Under the pieces are notes generated by a model. That model made no database searches and had not been told where the DNA came from. It worked only from the letters and a program-made list of their open reading frames with translations. 63,416 nucleotides of DNA from the NCBI RefSeq assembly GCF_000380025.1, contig NZ_KB904187.1:1-63416 (forward strand), given 5' to 3'. A program made the position numbers and the translations under genes. Shown here piece by piece: positions 19,239-28,635 of the stretch (its first letter is position 1; each line of letters begins with the position of its first letter). Source of the stretch: Streptococcus entericus DSM 14446. Its GTDB lineage: Bacteria; Bacillota; Bacilli; Lactobacillales; Streptococcaceae.

Positions 19239-19952
19239 ATGAAAACAGTCAAAGAGGTCAGTCGACTGACAGGGGTGAGCGTACGCACCCTGCACTATTA
19301 TGATGAGATTGGGCTTTTGCGTCCAAGTCAAGTGACTGCAAGTCTCTATCGGCTTTATGACGATAAGGCCTTGATGCGCTTGCAAGACATCTTGCTCTTT
19401 CGTGAGTTAGAGCTTCCTCTGAAAACCATAGCGGAGCTACTAGATGGCCCACCAGCGGTGAAGCGGGCGGTACTAAGGGAGCATGTCCGTCTATTGGAAC
19501 TCAAACGTGAGCGCTTGGACAAGCTCTTATCGCTCACCAAGGACTTAATCAAAGGAGAAGATACCATGACACTAGACATTTTTAACCAAGAAGAACTCAA
19601 ACAGCTTCAAGAAGAAGCTCAAAACCGTTGGGGCAATACTCAAGCCTACAAAGACTTTGTTGCCAAAACAGCCGCTGACGATTGGCAGAGCAGTCATCAT
19701 GAGCTGATGACGATTTTTGTAGAGTTTGGGAAGCTGAGAGACTTGGCTGTTACAGCCCCTGCGGTGCAAGAGCAGGTTAAACGACTGCAAGATACGATTT
19801 CTGAACATTATTACCCTTGCACATCAGAAATTTTACGAGGACTTGGCATGATGTATGCCCAGGACAACCGCTTCACCCAGACCATTGACCAAGTAGCGGG
19901 TGCAGGGACTGCTCAGTTTGTCCACGAAGCGATTGAGGAAAGTCTAAGTTAA
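19239..19952 (+). CDS. MerR-family regulator with TipAS drug-binding domain
   Basis: The 237-residue protein has an N-terminal MerR helix-turn-helix (VKEVSRLTGVSVRTLHYYDEIGLLRPS), a coiled linker, and from about residue 115 a TipAS domain (NQEELKQLQEEAQNRWGNTQAYKDF ... YYPCTSEILRGLGMMYAQDNRF). TipAS domains bind thiopeptides and other amphiphilic drugs, and such proteins activate multidrug-response genes. The ATG has AAGGAGGA. The only target visible here is its own promoter. Confidence 0.9.
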   Translation: MKTVKEVSRLTGVSVRTLHYYDEIGLLRPSQVTASLYRLYDDKALMRLQDILLFRELELPLKTIAELLDGPPAVKRAVLREHVRLLELKRERLDKLLSLTKDLIKGEDTMTLDIFNQEELKQLQEEAQNRWGNTQAYKDFVAKTAADDWQSSHHELMTIFVEFGKLRDLAVTAPAVQEQVKRLQDTISEHYYPCTSEILRGLGMMYAQDNRFTQTIDQVAGAGTAQFVHEAIEESLS

Positions 19953-19973
19953 TAAAAGGTTCGTGATTACTGT

Positions 19974-20002
19974 TTGACAACAAAAAAAGAAAGCGGTATA
20001 AT
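19974..20002 (+). promoter_or_regulatory. Promoter of the AIM24 gene
   Basis: TTGACA (19974-19979) and TATAAT (19997-20002), 17-bp spacer: a full consensus promoter, so high expression is expected. Confidence 0.85.
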
Positions 20003-20038
20003 CTCTGTATCAACAACATCAAACAAAGGAGATTTATC

Positions 20039-20794
20039 ATGTCAGACAATCGCATGAACTACACCATTTCCAGCAACGAAAATTTTCCGCTGGTCGAAAT
20101 TGCTCTCGAGCGCGGAGAGTCTGCCTATATTCAACGTGGCAGCATGGTTTATCACACCCCCAGCATCAGTCTCAACACCAAGCTCAATGCCCAAGGCAGT
20201 GGTCTTGGGAAGTTGATTAAGGCAGTGGGGCGTTCTATGGTGTCAGGTGAGTCCGCTTTTATCACGCAGGCAATTTCGTCGGCGGATGATGGCAAGTTAG
20301 CTATTGCTCCGTCGATGCCTGGTCAAGTGATTGCATTAGAATTGGGAGCAGAGCAGTACCGTCTCAATGACGGTGCCTTTCTAGCCATGGATGGCTCAGC
20401 GCACTATACCCTTGAGCGCCAGAGTATTGGTCGTGCCCTCTTTGGTGGGCAAGGCGGTTTCTTTGTCATGACCACACAGGGGCAAGGGATTTTGCTAGCG
20501 AATGCTTTTGGCTCTATCAAAAAAATCAGCCTAGCCAATCAAGAGATGACCATCGATAATGCCCATGTGGTTGCTTGGAGCACTAACCTTGATTACAATA
20601 TTCACCTCGAAAACGGCTGGTTGCAGTCAGTCGGTACAGGCGAAGGGGTGGTCAATACTTTCCGTGGGACAGGAGACATCTACGTTCAAAGTCTTAATTT
20701 AGGCACCTTTGCTAGTCATCTAGGTACTTTTGTCGGCACGACCGAATCCAGCAACACATCGGGTATCGGTGGCTTGATTAACGAATTTCTCTGA
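20039..20794 (+). CDS. AIM24/TIGR00266 family protein
   Basis: The 251-residue soluble protein matches the AIM24 family: an all-beta, glycine-rich protein with LERGESAYIQRGSMVYHTPSI near the start and GQGGFFVMTTQGQGILLANAFGSI and HVVAWSTNLDYNI later, ending in a flexible tail. The bacterial role is unknown. AAAGGAG precedes the ATG. It is monocistronic, with consensus promoter and its own terminator. Confidence 0.88.
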   Translation: MSDNRMNYTISSNENFPLVEIALERGESAYIQRGSMVYHTPSISLNTKLNAQGSGLGKLIKAVGRSMVSGESAFITQAISSADDGKLAIAPSMPGQVIALELGAEQYRLNDGAFLAMDGSAHYTLERQSIGRALFGGQGGFFVMTTQGQGILLANAFGSIKKISLANQEMTIDNAHVVAWSTNLDYNIHLENGWLQSVGTGEGVVNTFRGTGDIYVQSLNLGTFASHLGTFVGTTESSNTSGIGGLINEFL

Positions 20795-20804
20795 TAAACA
20801 CATC

Positions 20805-20842
20805 AAACACAGAAGCAATAAACAATTGTTTCTGTGTTTTTA
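20805..20842 (+). terminator. AIM24 terminator
   Basis: AAACACAGAA (20805-20814) pairs with TTCTGTGTTT (20830-20839), then T residues. Confidence 0.85.
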
Positions 20843-21031
20843 ATTGCGACACCTAAAAACGAACATTATTTGATTGGTGTATCTGTTTTTTTAGTTATCT
20901 AGTCTTGTCTGGTGTCAGGAGTTGCTACTTTCCTGATCAGCAGTAGCGTTCTTTGTGTCTTCCTAAGGAAAACATTTGTTGGCGGTAATGCGTTTACAAA
21001 AGAGATATAGCGTGATTTAGACGATAAATGA
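20843..21031. other. Intergenic region upstream of the capsule promoter
   Basis: The gap between the AIM24 and capsule genes is 308 bp. Besides the terminator and promoter it holds a small hairpin (TCAGGA/TCCTGA near 20928-20949) and a loose ACACC/GGTGT repeat near 20850-20880. No open frame with a ribosome-binding site was found. Confidence 0.3.
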
Positions 21032-21061
21032 CTTGTAAAAAATGTTACAAGGTGCTATAAT
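21032..21061 (+). promoter_or_regulatory. Capsule operon promoter with overlapping palindrome
   Basis: TTGTAA (21033-21038) and TATAAT (21056-21061), 17-bp spacer, with TGC before the -10 box. CTTGTAA (21032-21038) and TTACAAG (21045-21051) form a perfect 7-bp inverted repeat with 6-bp centre that covers the -35 box, a typical repressor site. Confidence 0.75.
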
Positions 21062-21102
21062 TTGAGTGAATAAATAAAATAATAATCATTATAGGAGAAC
21101 CG

Positions 21103-22563
21103 ATGAACAAGCGTTCACAACGGCATCGCCAAGCAAAGTCTGCAACTGGACTAACCAATCTGTTTAATTTATTTTTACTAGCTTTATACACTTTGGCGAG
21201 CGCTTATCTTGCTTTTTTAATAGTAACCTATAACTTTCTGGCCTTTCGGTCGGTCAACTGGATAGCCATAGGTCTTCTATTTCTTGTTTTTTGCCTAGGC
21301 TTGTTGCTTATTGTAACCAAAAAAGCCAAACTATTTAATAGTGTTCTCTTACTTTTGTCTAGCTTACTAGTTGGTGCAGGGATTTTCTTTGCCCATTCAG
21401 CTATTGACTTATCAAAACAATTAAATCAAACCGCGAGCTTTTCACAGGTTGAGATGACCGTTATTGTTGCAAACGATAGCCCGCTGACGGATATCAGCCA
21501 AGTCACAAGCCTCCTTGCACCTGCTAATGACGCGGCAAATCTTGATAAATTGTTAGCCAATCTCAAAGCTGAGAAGTCACTGACACCAAACGTTGACACG
21601 GTTGATGCTTATCAAACGGCTTACAACCAAATTATGTCAGACCACTCAAAAGCGATGGCGCTCAATCAAGCCTACATCCCGCTTTTGGAGGCAGTTGATC
21701 CCGAGTTTACAAGCAAGATTAGAACCCTTTACGGCACAAAAATTGAAACTCCGGCACCACCTAAACAAACAGTAACAAATGGCGATGCCTTTAACATCTA
21801 CATCAGCGGCATCGACTCTTATGGGTCTATTTCAGGTGTTTCACGTTCAGATGTTAATATCATTATGACCGTCAATCGCCAAACAAAAAAAGTGCTTCTG
21901 ACAACAACGCCGCGCGATGCCTATGTGCCAATCGCAGGTGGTGGAAACGGTCAGTCTGATAAACTGACACACGCAGGTATCTATGGTGTTGACTCCTCTG
22001 TTCAAACACTTGAGAACCTCTATGGTCTGCCGATTGATTACTATGTTCGTCTTAATTTCACCTCCTTTGTTGAGCTGATTGACTTAGTCGGAGGGATTGA
22101 AGTCGACAATGATCAGGAGTTTACTAGCTTACATGGAAAATATCATTTCCCAATGGGGCATATTACTTTGAACGCTGAACAAGCTCTATCTTTTGTTCGT
22201 GAGCGTTATAGTTTACAAGGTGGCGACAACGACCGTGGGAAAAATCAGATGAAGGTTATTTCAGCCTTAGTCAACAAGTTGGCTTCGCTGGAATCTATTG
22301 GAAAATATCAAAGTTTGATTGACGGCTTGAGCGGATCAGTTCAGACGGATATGCCACTGTCAACCATGATGGATTTGGCAAACGGTCAGTTGGATGCAGG
22401 TGGTCAATATCAGGTGACTTCTCAGGCAGTGACAGGTTATGGTTCAACGGGTCAGTTACCATCGTATGCCATGCCAAATGCCGCGCTTTATATGGTGAGT
22501 TTGGATGAAGCCAGTGTTGCTCAGGCTAAACAAGCAATGTTGGATGTGCTGGAGGGACGTTAA
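21103..22563 (+). CDS. cpsA: Capsule LytR-CpsA-Psr transferase/regulator
   Basis: The 486-residue membrane protein attaches capsule chains to peptidoglycan. Three N-terminal membrane helices (about residues 20-45, 50-70 and 78-98) precede the extracellular accessory DNA_PPF-like region and the LytR-CpsA-Psr domain (about 225-380) with conserved Arg and Asp residues in GVSRSDVNIIMT, TTPRDAYV and VGGIEVDND, and FVRERYSLQGGDNDRGKNQ. AGGAGAACC precedes the ATG. It is first in the operon, as wzg/cpsA usually is. The stop codon overlaps the next start by one base. Confidence 0.95.
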   Translation: MNKRSQRHRQAKSATGLTNLFNLFLLALYTLASAYLAFLIVTYNFLAFRSVNWIAIGLLFLVFCLGLLLIVTKKAKLFNSVLLLLSSLLVGAGIFFAHSAIDLSKQLNQTASFSQVEMTVIVANDSPLTDISQVTSLLAPANDAANLDKLLANLKAEKSLTPNVDTVDAYQTAYNQIMSDHSKAMALNQAYIPLLEAVDPEFTSKIRTLYGTKIETPAPPKQTVTNGDAFNIYISGIDSYGSISGVSRSDVNIIMTVNRQTKKVLLTTTPRDAYVPIAGGGNGQSDKLTHAGIYGVDSSVQTLENLYGLPIDYYVRLNFTSFVELIDLVGGIEVDNDQEFTSLHGKYHFPMGHITLNAEQALSFVRERYSLQGGDNDRGKNQMKVISALVNKLASLESIGKYQSLIDGLSGSVQTDMPLSTMMDLANGQLDAGGQYQVTSQAVTGYGSTGQLPSYAMPNAALYMVSLDEASVAQAKQAMLDVLEGR

Positions 22564-23294
22564 TGATTGACATTCATTCGCATATTATCTATGGTGTTGA
22601 TGATGGTCCTAAAACCCTTGATGAGTCATTAAATCTTTTAAAAGAAGCCTATCATCAGGGGGTTCGTCAAGTTGTTGCGACCTCTCACAGGCGAAAAGGC
22701 ATGTTTGAAACACCTGAAGAAACCATATTGAGTCATTTTTTGGCGGTTAAAGCTCAGGTCAAAGAGCAGTTGCCTGACTTACAGTTGTTTTATGGTGGGG
22801 AACTTTATTATAGTCCCCAGATGATGGAGCAATTAGAAAAAGGCTATTTTCCGACCTTGAACGGGACACGATTTGCTCTTATCGAGTTTAGTTCTAATAC
22901 GCCTTACAAGGATATTCACCAAGCAGTGAGCAAGGTTTCTTTGCTCGGTATCACGCCAGTTTTAGCCCATATCGAACGCTATCATGCGCTAGCTTTTGAT
23001 GACAAAAAAGTCAAAGACCTGATTCAGATGGGCGCTTATACGCAAATCAACAGTGTACATGTCACTAAACCAAAATTATTTGGAGATGGTCTGAAAGAGT
23101 ACAAGAAACGTGCGCGTTTCTTTCTCGACAAAAATCTGGTTCACTGCGTGGCTAGTGATATGCACAATCTAGACAGCCGTAAACCGTTTATGAAAAAGGC
23201 TTATGACATCGTTGCTCAAGCCTACGGAGCTGAGCGGGCAGAACATTTATTTATAACCAACCCGCAATCCTTATTAGATAATCAATACATTTAG
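22563..23294 (+). CDS. cpsB: Capsule tyrosine-protein phosphatase (Wzh/CpsB)
   Basis: The 243-residue PHP-family metallophosphatase removes phosphate from the tyrosine cluster of CpsD. Metal ligands are visible in IDIHSHIIYGVDDGP, ATSHRRKG, YGGELYY, AHIERY and CVASDMHN. It overlaps cpsA by one base (TAATG), so translation is coupled. Confidence 0.95.
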   Translation: MIDIHSHIIYGVDDGPKTLDESLNLLKEAYHQGVRQVVATSHRRKGMFETPEETILSHFLAVKAQVKEQLPDLQLFYGGELYYSPQMMEQLEKGYFPTLNGTRFALIEFSSNTPYKDIHQAVSKVSLLGITPVLAHIERYHALAFDDKKVKDLIQMGAYTQINSVHVTKPKLFGDGLKEYKKRARFFLDKNLVHCVASDMHNLDSRKPFMKKAYDIVAQAYGAERAEHLFITNPQSLLDNQYI

Positions 23295-23302
23295 GAGATA
23301 CC

Positions 23303-23998
23303 ATGGAAAATAATTCCTCAACCATTGAAATTGATGTGCTCTTCTTGTTGAAAAAACTTTGGGCGAAAAAATTTATGATTTTGTTTACGTCCTTGCTATT
23401 TGCCACGGCGGCTCTAGCGGTTAGTAGTTTTGTGCTAACGCCGAAGTATACGTCGACTACTCGTATCTATGTTGGTAACCAGCGAGGTCAAGCCGAAGGA
23501 AAAATCACGACTCAGGACCTTCAGGTCGGTGACTATCTCGTCAAGGACTACAAGGAAATTATCACCTCTAAAGATGTCCTGTTGACTGTCATTGAAAAGG
23601 AAGGGTTGAACCTCAGCAAAGAAGCTCTACTGGGCAAACTTTCAGTGTCTATCCCAACTAACACGCGGATTATCTCAATCTCAATTGAGGATGAGAACCC
23701 AAGCGAAGCGACTCGTCTAGCCAATGCTGTGCGCGAGGTCGCATCTGAGAAAATTATGGACATCACGCAGGTTGAAACAGTCAAGACAATGGAAGAAGCA
23801 GAGGATGCCTCTGCTCCGTCGTCTCCAAATCTCAAGAGAAATGCCCTTCTGGGTGCCTTGGCAGGTGGTTTTTTAGCTGTTGTCATCGTGATGTTGACTG
23901 AGATTTTGAACGATCGCGTCCGCCGTCCTGAAGATGTGGAAGAAGTGCTGGGATTAACCCTTCTAGGATTGGTTCCTGATACCGCTCAAATCAAATAG
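23303..23998 (+). CDS. cpsC: Capsule chain-length regulator (Wzd/CpsC)
   Basis: The 231-residue membrane adaptor has two membrane helices (about residues 24-44 and 183-203) around an extracellular loop, with the Wzz-type pattern [12 protein letters not shown] and the proline-containing second helix region [20 protein letters not shown]. It activates the CpsD kinase through its cytoplasmic tail (VPDTAQIK). AGGAG precedes the ATG. Confidence 0.95.
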   Translation: MENNSSTIEIDVLFLLKKLWAKKFMILFTSLLFATAALAVSSFVLTPKYTSTTRIYVGNQRGQAEGKITTQDLQVGDYLVKDYKEIITSKDVLLTVIEKEGLNLSKEALLGKLSVSIPTNTRIISISIEDENPSEATRLANAVREVASEKIMDITQVETVKTMEEAEDASAPSSPNLKRNALLGALAGGFLAVVIVMLTEILNDRVRRPEDVEEVLGLTLLGLVPDTAQIK

Positions 23999-24009
23999 GA
24001 GATTATAAC

Positions 24010-24708
24010 ATGCCACAATTAGAACTAACTAGAAACAAGGCTTTAGACATCAAAAAAACAGAAGAATATTACAATGCTATTTGTACCAACATTCGCTTTA
24101 GTGGTGCTCATTTTAAGACCATTGTGCTGACTTCAGTGCAACCGAACGAAGGCAAGAGCACTACGGCGACGAGTTTAGCAGTGTCTTTTGCGCGTTCTGG
24201 CTTCAAAACGCTCCTGATTGATGCGGACACACGTAACTCTATCATGTCAGGGACGTTTAAGGCTAATGGTAAAATTGCAGGGCTAACTTCCTATTTATCA
24301 GGCAATAGCGAACTGCTGGAAGTCATCTGTGATACCAATGTGGAAAATCTATCCGTCATTCCAACAGGACCTTTCCCACCTAATCCGACAACGTTGTTGC
24401 AAAACAACAATTTCAAGGAGCTATTGACCAATGCTAGAAGCTGGTACGATTATGTCATCATTGACTCACCACCAATTGGTATGGTGATTGATGCTGCGAT
24501 TATTGCACAGCAATGTGATGCCAGTATAGTTGTTACGGAAGCAGGCGAAATCAAACGGAAATTTATCACCAAGGCTGTTGACCAGATGAAGCAAAGTGGT
24601 GCACAGTTTCTAGGTATTATTCTGAATAAGGTCAAGCAGACCGTTGATAATTACGGCTCTTATGGGCACTATGGTGATTATGGGAATTATGGTAAGAAAG
24701 TGAAATAG
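24010..24708 (+). CDS. cpsD: Capsule tyrosine kinase (Wze/CpsD)
   Basis: The 232-residue BY-kinase has Walker A (QPNEGKSTT, residues 44-52), Walker A' (LLIDAD, 68-73) and Walker B (YVIIDSPP). Its C-terminus carries the autophosphorylated tyrosine cluster with repeated YG ([16 protein letters not shown]). With CpsC and CpsB it forms the phosphorylation cycle that controls capsule chain length and export. Confidence 0.95.
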   Translation: MPQLELTRNKALDIKKTEEYYNAICTNIRFSGAHFKTIVLTSVQPNEGKSTTATSLAVSFARSGFKTLLIDADTRNSIMSGTFKANGKIAGLTSYLSGNSELLEVICDTNVENLSVIPTGPFPPNPTTLLQNNNFKELLTNARSWYDYVIIDSPPIGMVIDAAIIAQQCDASIVVTEAGEIKRKFITKAVDQMKQSGAQFLGIILNKVKQTVDNYGSYGHYGDYGNYGKKVK

Positions 24709-24749
24709 ACTACTTTTAAACATGAGGTAGGTTAAAAAAGGGGGGAATT

Positions 24750-25622
24750 TTGCGTCGTTTAATCAACAAAAAGATTAGATTAGGGAATGATTTGTTAAAG
24801 AATAATGAGCAAAATAATCAGGATGTTTTGTTAGGGGATTCTCTTGCTGAACTTAAATGCTCTCTTGCTCAACAAGAAATCACTAGAATAGTTATCCCTC
24901 AGTTTTCTAATGAGTTATTTAAAGATAATCAAGCAAAAATTTTATCCGCTGGTTTTCCTACCATAGTTTTATCACCTGATAACGAAGAAAATAGCTATAA
25001 TATCCCTGAACAATCACTATCCCTTCTTTTTAAGCGCCTTATTGATATTGTTGTTTCGTGCTTGGGCCTTTTTCTAGTGGGTGCTGTCTATATCCTTATT
25101 TATCCAGTTGTTCAAAAACAGTCTCCAGGTCCAGTTTTCTTTGCCCAGACTCGTGTCGGAAAACATGGCAAGAGATTTAGCATGTATAAGTTTCGTAGTA
25201 TGGCTTTAGATGCGGAGGAACGAAAGGCTGACTTATTACAGCATAACGATGTTAGCTCTGATTTGATGTTTAAAATGGAAAAAGATCCAAGAGTATTCCC
25301 ATTGGGGCAACGCCTGCGAGACTGGTCGGTTGATGAGTTGCCTCAGCTTATCAATGTTTTAAGAGGGGACATGTCGCTTGTTGGGACACGACCACCTACA
25401 GTTGAAGAATATGAAAAATACGATTGGCACCATTTTAAACGCTTAGCCATGAAACCAGGTATCACAGGCATGTGGCAGGTCAGTGGACGGAGCAATATTC
25501 AGAATTTTGAACAAGTTGTTAAGCTGGATACAGCCTACATTGATAACTGGTCTCTGTGGTTGGATGTGAAAATACTGTTGAAAACAATTAAAGTTGTTTT
25601 GCTGAAAGAGGGGAGTCGGTAG
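24750..25622 (+). CDS. cpsE: Short undecaprenyl-phosphate sugar-1-phosphate transferase
   Basis: The protein loads the first sugar phosphate onto undecaprenyl phosphate. At 290 residues it is much shorter than the usual 450-460 residue WchA/CpsE: the four or five N-terminal membrane helices are missing. What remains is a soluble segment (1-88), one membrane helix (about 96-121) and the full catalytic domain with QTRVGKHGKRFSMYKFRSM, the Asp-Glu pair in WSVDELPQLINVLRGDMSLVGTRPP and KPGITGMWQVSGRS. The start is TTG 24750 after GGGGGAA; no upstream ATG is in frame. The sugar (glucose or galactose) cannot be read. Confidence 0.85.
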   Translation: MRRLINKKIRLGNDLLKNNEQNNQDVLLGDSLAELKCSLAQQEITRIVIPQFSNELFKDNQAKILSAGFPTIVLSPDNEENSYNIPEQSLSLLFKRLIDIVVSCLGLFLVGAVYILIYPVVQKQSPGPVFFAQTRVGKHGKRFSMYKFRSMALDAEERKADLLQHNDVSSDLMFKMEKDPRVFPLGQRLRDWSVDELPQLINVLRGDMSLVGTRPPTVEEYEKYDWHHFKRLAMKPGITGMWQVSGRSNIQNFEQVVKLDTAYIDNWSLWLDVKILLKTIKVVLLKEGSR

Positions 25623-25623
25623 G

Positions 25624-26073
25624 ATGAAAGTTTGCTTAGTTGCTTCAAGTGGCGGACATTTGACACATCTTTATTTACTAAAATCTTTCTGGAGTGATAA
25701 AGAGAGATTTTGGGTAACGTTTGATAAAGAGGATGCTCGTAGTGTTTTGAAAGATGAAAAAATGTATCCCTGCCACCATCCTACCAATCGTAATATTAGA
25801 AATTTGTTTAAAAATACATTTTTGGCTTATAAATTATTGCGACAGGAAAAGCCTGATTTAATCATTTCTTCGGGTGCAGCGGTTGCTGTTCCGTTTTTCT
25901 ACCTAGGCAAATTATTTGGAGCTAAGACTGTTTATATTGAAGTATTTGATCGGATTGATAGACCTACCTTAACTGGAAAACTTGTCTATCCAGTGACAGA
26001 CCGGTTCATTGTTCAATGGGAAGAATTAAAAAAAGTTTATCCCAAAGCTATTAATTTAGGAAGTATTTTTTAA
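25624..26073 (+). CDS. cpsF: Alg14-like membrane anchor of a capsule galactosyltransferase
   Basis: The 149-residue protein starts with a glycine-rich loop (MKVCLVASSGGHLTHL) and has LIISSGAAVAVPFFYLGKLFGAKTVYIEVFDR, as in Alg14 and Cps14F/CpsF. In group B streptococcus and pneumococcus type 14 this subunit enhances the partner CpsG, which adds beta-1,4-galactose. It begins 1 bp after cpsE and its last base overlaps the start of the next gene. Confidence 0.88.
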   Translation: MKVCLVASSGGHLTHLYLLKSFWSDKERFWVTFDKEDARSVLKDEKMYPCHHPTNRNIRNLFKNTFLAYKLLRQEKPDLIISSGAAVAVPFFYLGKLFGAKTVYIEVFDRIDRPTLTGKLVYPVTDRFIVQWEELKKVYPKAINLGSIF

Positions 26074-26558
26074 TGATTTTTGTGACAGTAGGAACACACG
26101 AGCAACAATTTAATAGACTAATAGAAGAAATTGATGGACTAGTTGCTGAGGGGGACATTACAGAGGATGTTTTTATCCAAACAGGCTATTCAACCTATCA
26201 GCCTAAATATTGCAGATGGCAGTCAATGCTAGGTCATAATGAAATGAATGATTGTATTGAACGGGCTGATTTGGTCATTACACATGGTGGACCGTCGACA
26301 TTTATGTCTGTTCTGTCTAAAGGAAAGAGGCTGATTGTCGTACCGCGTTTGAAAAAGTATGATGAACATGTCAATGATCATCAAATGGAATTTGTTTCTC
26401 ATATATTAGAACGAATGAATTATAATTTTGAATTTATCTCAGATTGTTCAGATTTGAGTTTGGCTATAAAACAATCCATGACAGGGACAAAAAGAATAGA
26501 GACTAATAATATGCGATTCAATTCGTTATTAGAAGCAGTTGTAGAGACATTATTTTAG
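26073..26558 (+). CDS. cpsG: Alg13-like capsule beta-1,4-galactosyltransferase
   Basis: The 161-residue protein is a GT28 C-terminal domain alone: IFVTVGTHEQQFNRL at the start, ADLVITHGGPSTFMSVLSKGKRLIVVPRL with the nucleotide-sugar pocket, then HVNDHQMEF. Alg13/CpsG-type enzymes work as two-part transferases with an Alg14-type partner, here the gene immediately upstream. Galactose is inferred from the CpsG family. Confidence 0.88.
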   Translation: MIFVTVGTHEQQFNRLIEEIDGLVAEGDITEDVFIQTGYSTYQPKYCRWQSMLGHNEMNDCIERADLVITHGGPSTFMSVLSKGKRLIVVPRLKKYDEHVNDHQMEFVSHILERMNYNFEFISDCSDLSLAIKQSMTGTKRIETNNMRFNSLLEAVVETLF

Positions 26559-26572
26559 GATAAGGAGGAAAT

Positions 26573-27661
26573 ATGACAATTAACCTTCGTTTATTTTTTC
26601 AGAGTCTCCTTCAATTGCTTATATTGTTCTCGCTTAATGAGCAATTTTATAGTTCGGATCTTCCGACAGGGTATTATAATCTGATTTTAACTTTTGCTTA
26701 CTTAGCATTCTCATTTATTTTTGTTGTTTTTGATAAACGTTATTTAAGATTTACTGATTTTCTTATCCCTGCCACAACTTTTTGTTATGTGCTCTATATG
26801 GGTGGAGGAGGCTATCATGCTCGTGTTTATGCTCTTACAACACTTCTATTTTTTTTAGCGAGTGTCTTATCATTTGAGAACTGTAAGCTCCTTTTTGGTG
26901 GTACCATTTGGATGGGACTGTTCTATTCGGTTAGACAATACTTGGATGGTATACCTCGAGTGACAGGTTTTTTTAATACTTCGCCAACCATTTTTTCTAT
27001 GGTTTTGTTAATTGCTCTATGCTACTTTAACTTTTCTCCCTTAGTGACAAAAGGAGAGCGAGTTTTCTATTCGGTATTATCTTTAGGTCAAATTTATTTA
27101 ACTTCCAGTCGTTCTACATTTTTTCTGGCTTTAATGCTGATATTTTGGGTCAGTATTATTCAACCATTACTGCAGACTAAGAGATTAAATACTCCTGCTA
27201 AAGCTATTCTTTTTATTACTATTACTTTGCTATCAAGTTTTCTTGTGTTCTTGCTAATCACATCATTTCAACTTCGAGAAGACGCGTTTCAAAGTAGTGA
27301 AGCTAGGCAACAAATATTTGAATATTTTTTTAGAGCGATCATTGAAAATCCTAAAGAATATATTTTTGGTAAGGGAGCAGGCTATACACTTTTTGAGACT
27401 GCTCGTCTGTTGCCGTGGATAAAAACTGAGACTTATCCTCTTCATCAAGATATACTTATGTGGTTAGTCGAGTATGGTTTTGTTGGTTTTGTCGTGCTCT
27501 ATTTTGTTTTGTTCTTTAAAAAAACAATTCATTGGGTGATTTATTTGCTGTTTCTAGTAGGTAGCTTCCATAATTTATTCATTGCGCCAATATTAGTCTT
27601 ATTGTTGACCATTCTTAACAACCAACTAGTACGGGAAAGGAAGCCAAATGTCTCAAATTAG
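26573..27661 (+). CDS. Capsule repeat-unit polymerase (Wzy type)
   Basis: The 362-residue protein has about ten membrane helices and a periplasm-side loop before the last helices, the usual Wzy/CpsH/EpsG arrangement; TSSRSTFFLALMLI contains a conserved Wzy-type Arg. Wzy proteins have little shared sequence, so the call rests on topology, operon position and absence of another polymerase. AAGGAGG precedes the ATG. Overlaps the next gene by 14 bp. Confidence 0.75.
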   Translation: MTINLRLFFQSLLQLLILFSLNEQFYSSDLPTGYYNLILTFAYLAFSFIFVVFDKRYLRFTDFLIPATTFCYVLYMGGGGYHARVYALTTLLFFLASVLSFENCKLLFGGTIWMGLFYSVRQYLDGIPRVTGFFNTSPTIFSMVLLIALCYFNFSPLVTKGERVFYSVLSLGQIYLTSSRSTFFLALMLIFWVSIIQPLLQTKRLNTPAKAILFITITLLSSFLVFLLITSFQLREDAFQSSEARQQIFEYFFRAIIENPKEYIFGKGAGYTLFETARLLPWIKTETYPLHQDILMWLVEYGFVGFVVLYFVLFFKKTIHWVIYLLFLVGSFHNLFIAPILVLLLTILNNQLVRERKPNVSN

Positions 27662-28610
27662 TGTGATTCTCCCTGTTTATAATGTTGAGAACTATCTTAT
27701 GGAAATGTTGGATAGCATTGTTTCTCAGACTATCTTTTCTAATCTTGAAATTCTTTTGATTGATGATGGTTCTTCAGACAATAGTTTAGAGATTTGTCGA
27801 GCCTATGAGGGTGTTTATAAGAATATCAAAGTTTTTCATCAGGAGAATGGTGGTGTTTCAACAGCGAGAAACAAGGGACTAGATGAAGCGACTGCACCTT
27901 ATGTCATGTTTTTGGACGCAGATGATAAGATACTGCCAGATATGTGTGAAAGTTTGCTAACTTATATTAGTTCAGAACAAGCTGATTTAGCCATTACAGA
28001 TTTTTCTTTTGTCACGGCTAGTAGTGAACAAAAAAAACATAGTGCAATTGTAGCAAGGTTAACAGGTCGGACTGAGATATTGATATCTTTTTTAAAAGGG
28101 AATGTGATAGAGAACACTCTCTGTGATAAAATATTTCGTCGTGACATTATTAGTAGTCTTCGTATGCAAGAAGGTTATGCCATCGGCGAGGACATGTTTT
28201 TTGTTTTCGAGTACCTATTACGTTGTAAAAATATTTTTATCAACACCGAAAAGAGTCATTATCGATATATTATTCGTGAAGATTCAGCAATGACCTCGCC
28301 ATTTTCAAAAAAATATATCGATGCGGTGACGCTATCGAAACGCATGGAAACAATGGTTGGTAGCAGTATATATCCGTATGCTCAAGCCCATACCATTTAT
28401 GAAATAGCAAAGCTACTTGGTCAATTATTGATAAAGAATGCTAGGCATGAAGAACAACAAATATACCGATTGTATCTATCGGAAATAAAAAACTACCCAC
28501 TTGCTTCAGCTTATAGATATTTAGATAAAAAACAATTTATCAGTATTTTACTGTTAAAAATTAGTCCGTTGTTATATTTATTTGTTTGGAAACGGTTTAG
28601 AGGCTACTAA
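27648..28610 (+). CDS. Capsule glycosyltransferase family 2
   Basis: The 320-residue GT-A enzyme opens with SVILPVYNVENYL, followed by LLIDDGSSDNS, GGVSTARNKGLD and the metal-binding FLDADD. Acceptor and sugar are not readable; CpsI/CpsJ-like enzymes of group B streptococcus are the nearest picture. A C-terminal hydrophobic, basic stretch suggests membrane attachment. AAAGGAAG lies before the ATG. Confidence 0.88.
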   Translation: MSQISVILPVYNVENYLMEMLDSIVSQTIFSNLEILLIDDGSSDNSLEICRAYEGVYKNIKVFHQENGGVSTARNKGLDEATAPYVMFLDADDKILPDMCESLLTYISSEQADLAITDFSFVTASSEQKKHSAIVARLTGRTEILISFLKGNVIENTLCDKIFRRDIISSLRMQEGYAIGEDMFFVFEYLLRCKNIFINTEKSHYRYIIREDSAMTSPFSKKYIDAVTLSKRMETMVGSSIYPYAQAHTIYEIAKLLGQLLIKNARHEEQQIYRLYLSEIKNYPLASAYRYLDKKQFISILLLKISPLLYLFVWKRFRGY

Positions 28611-28635
28611 TGAGTTTATAGAGGGACTAGAGTTG

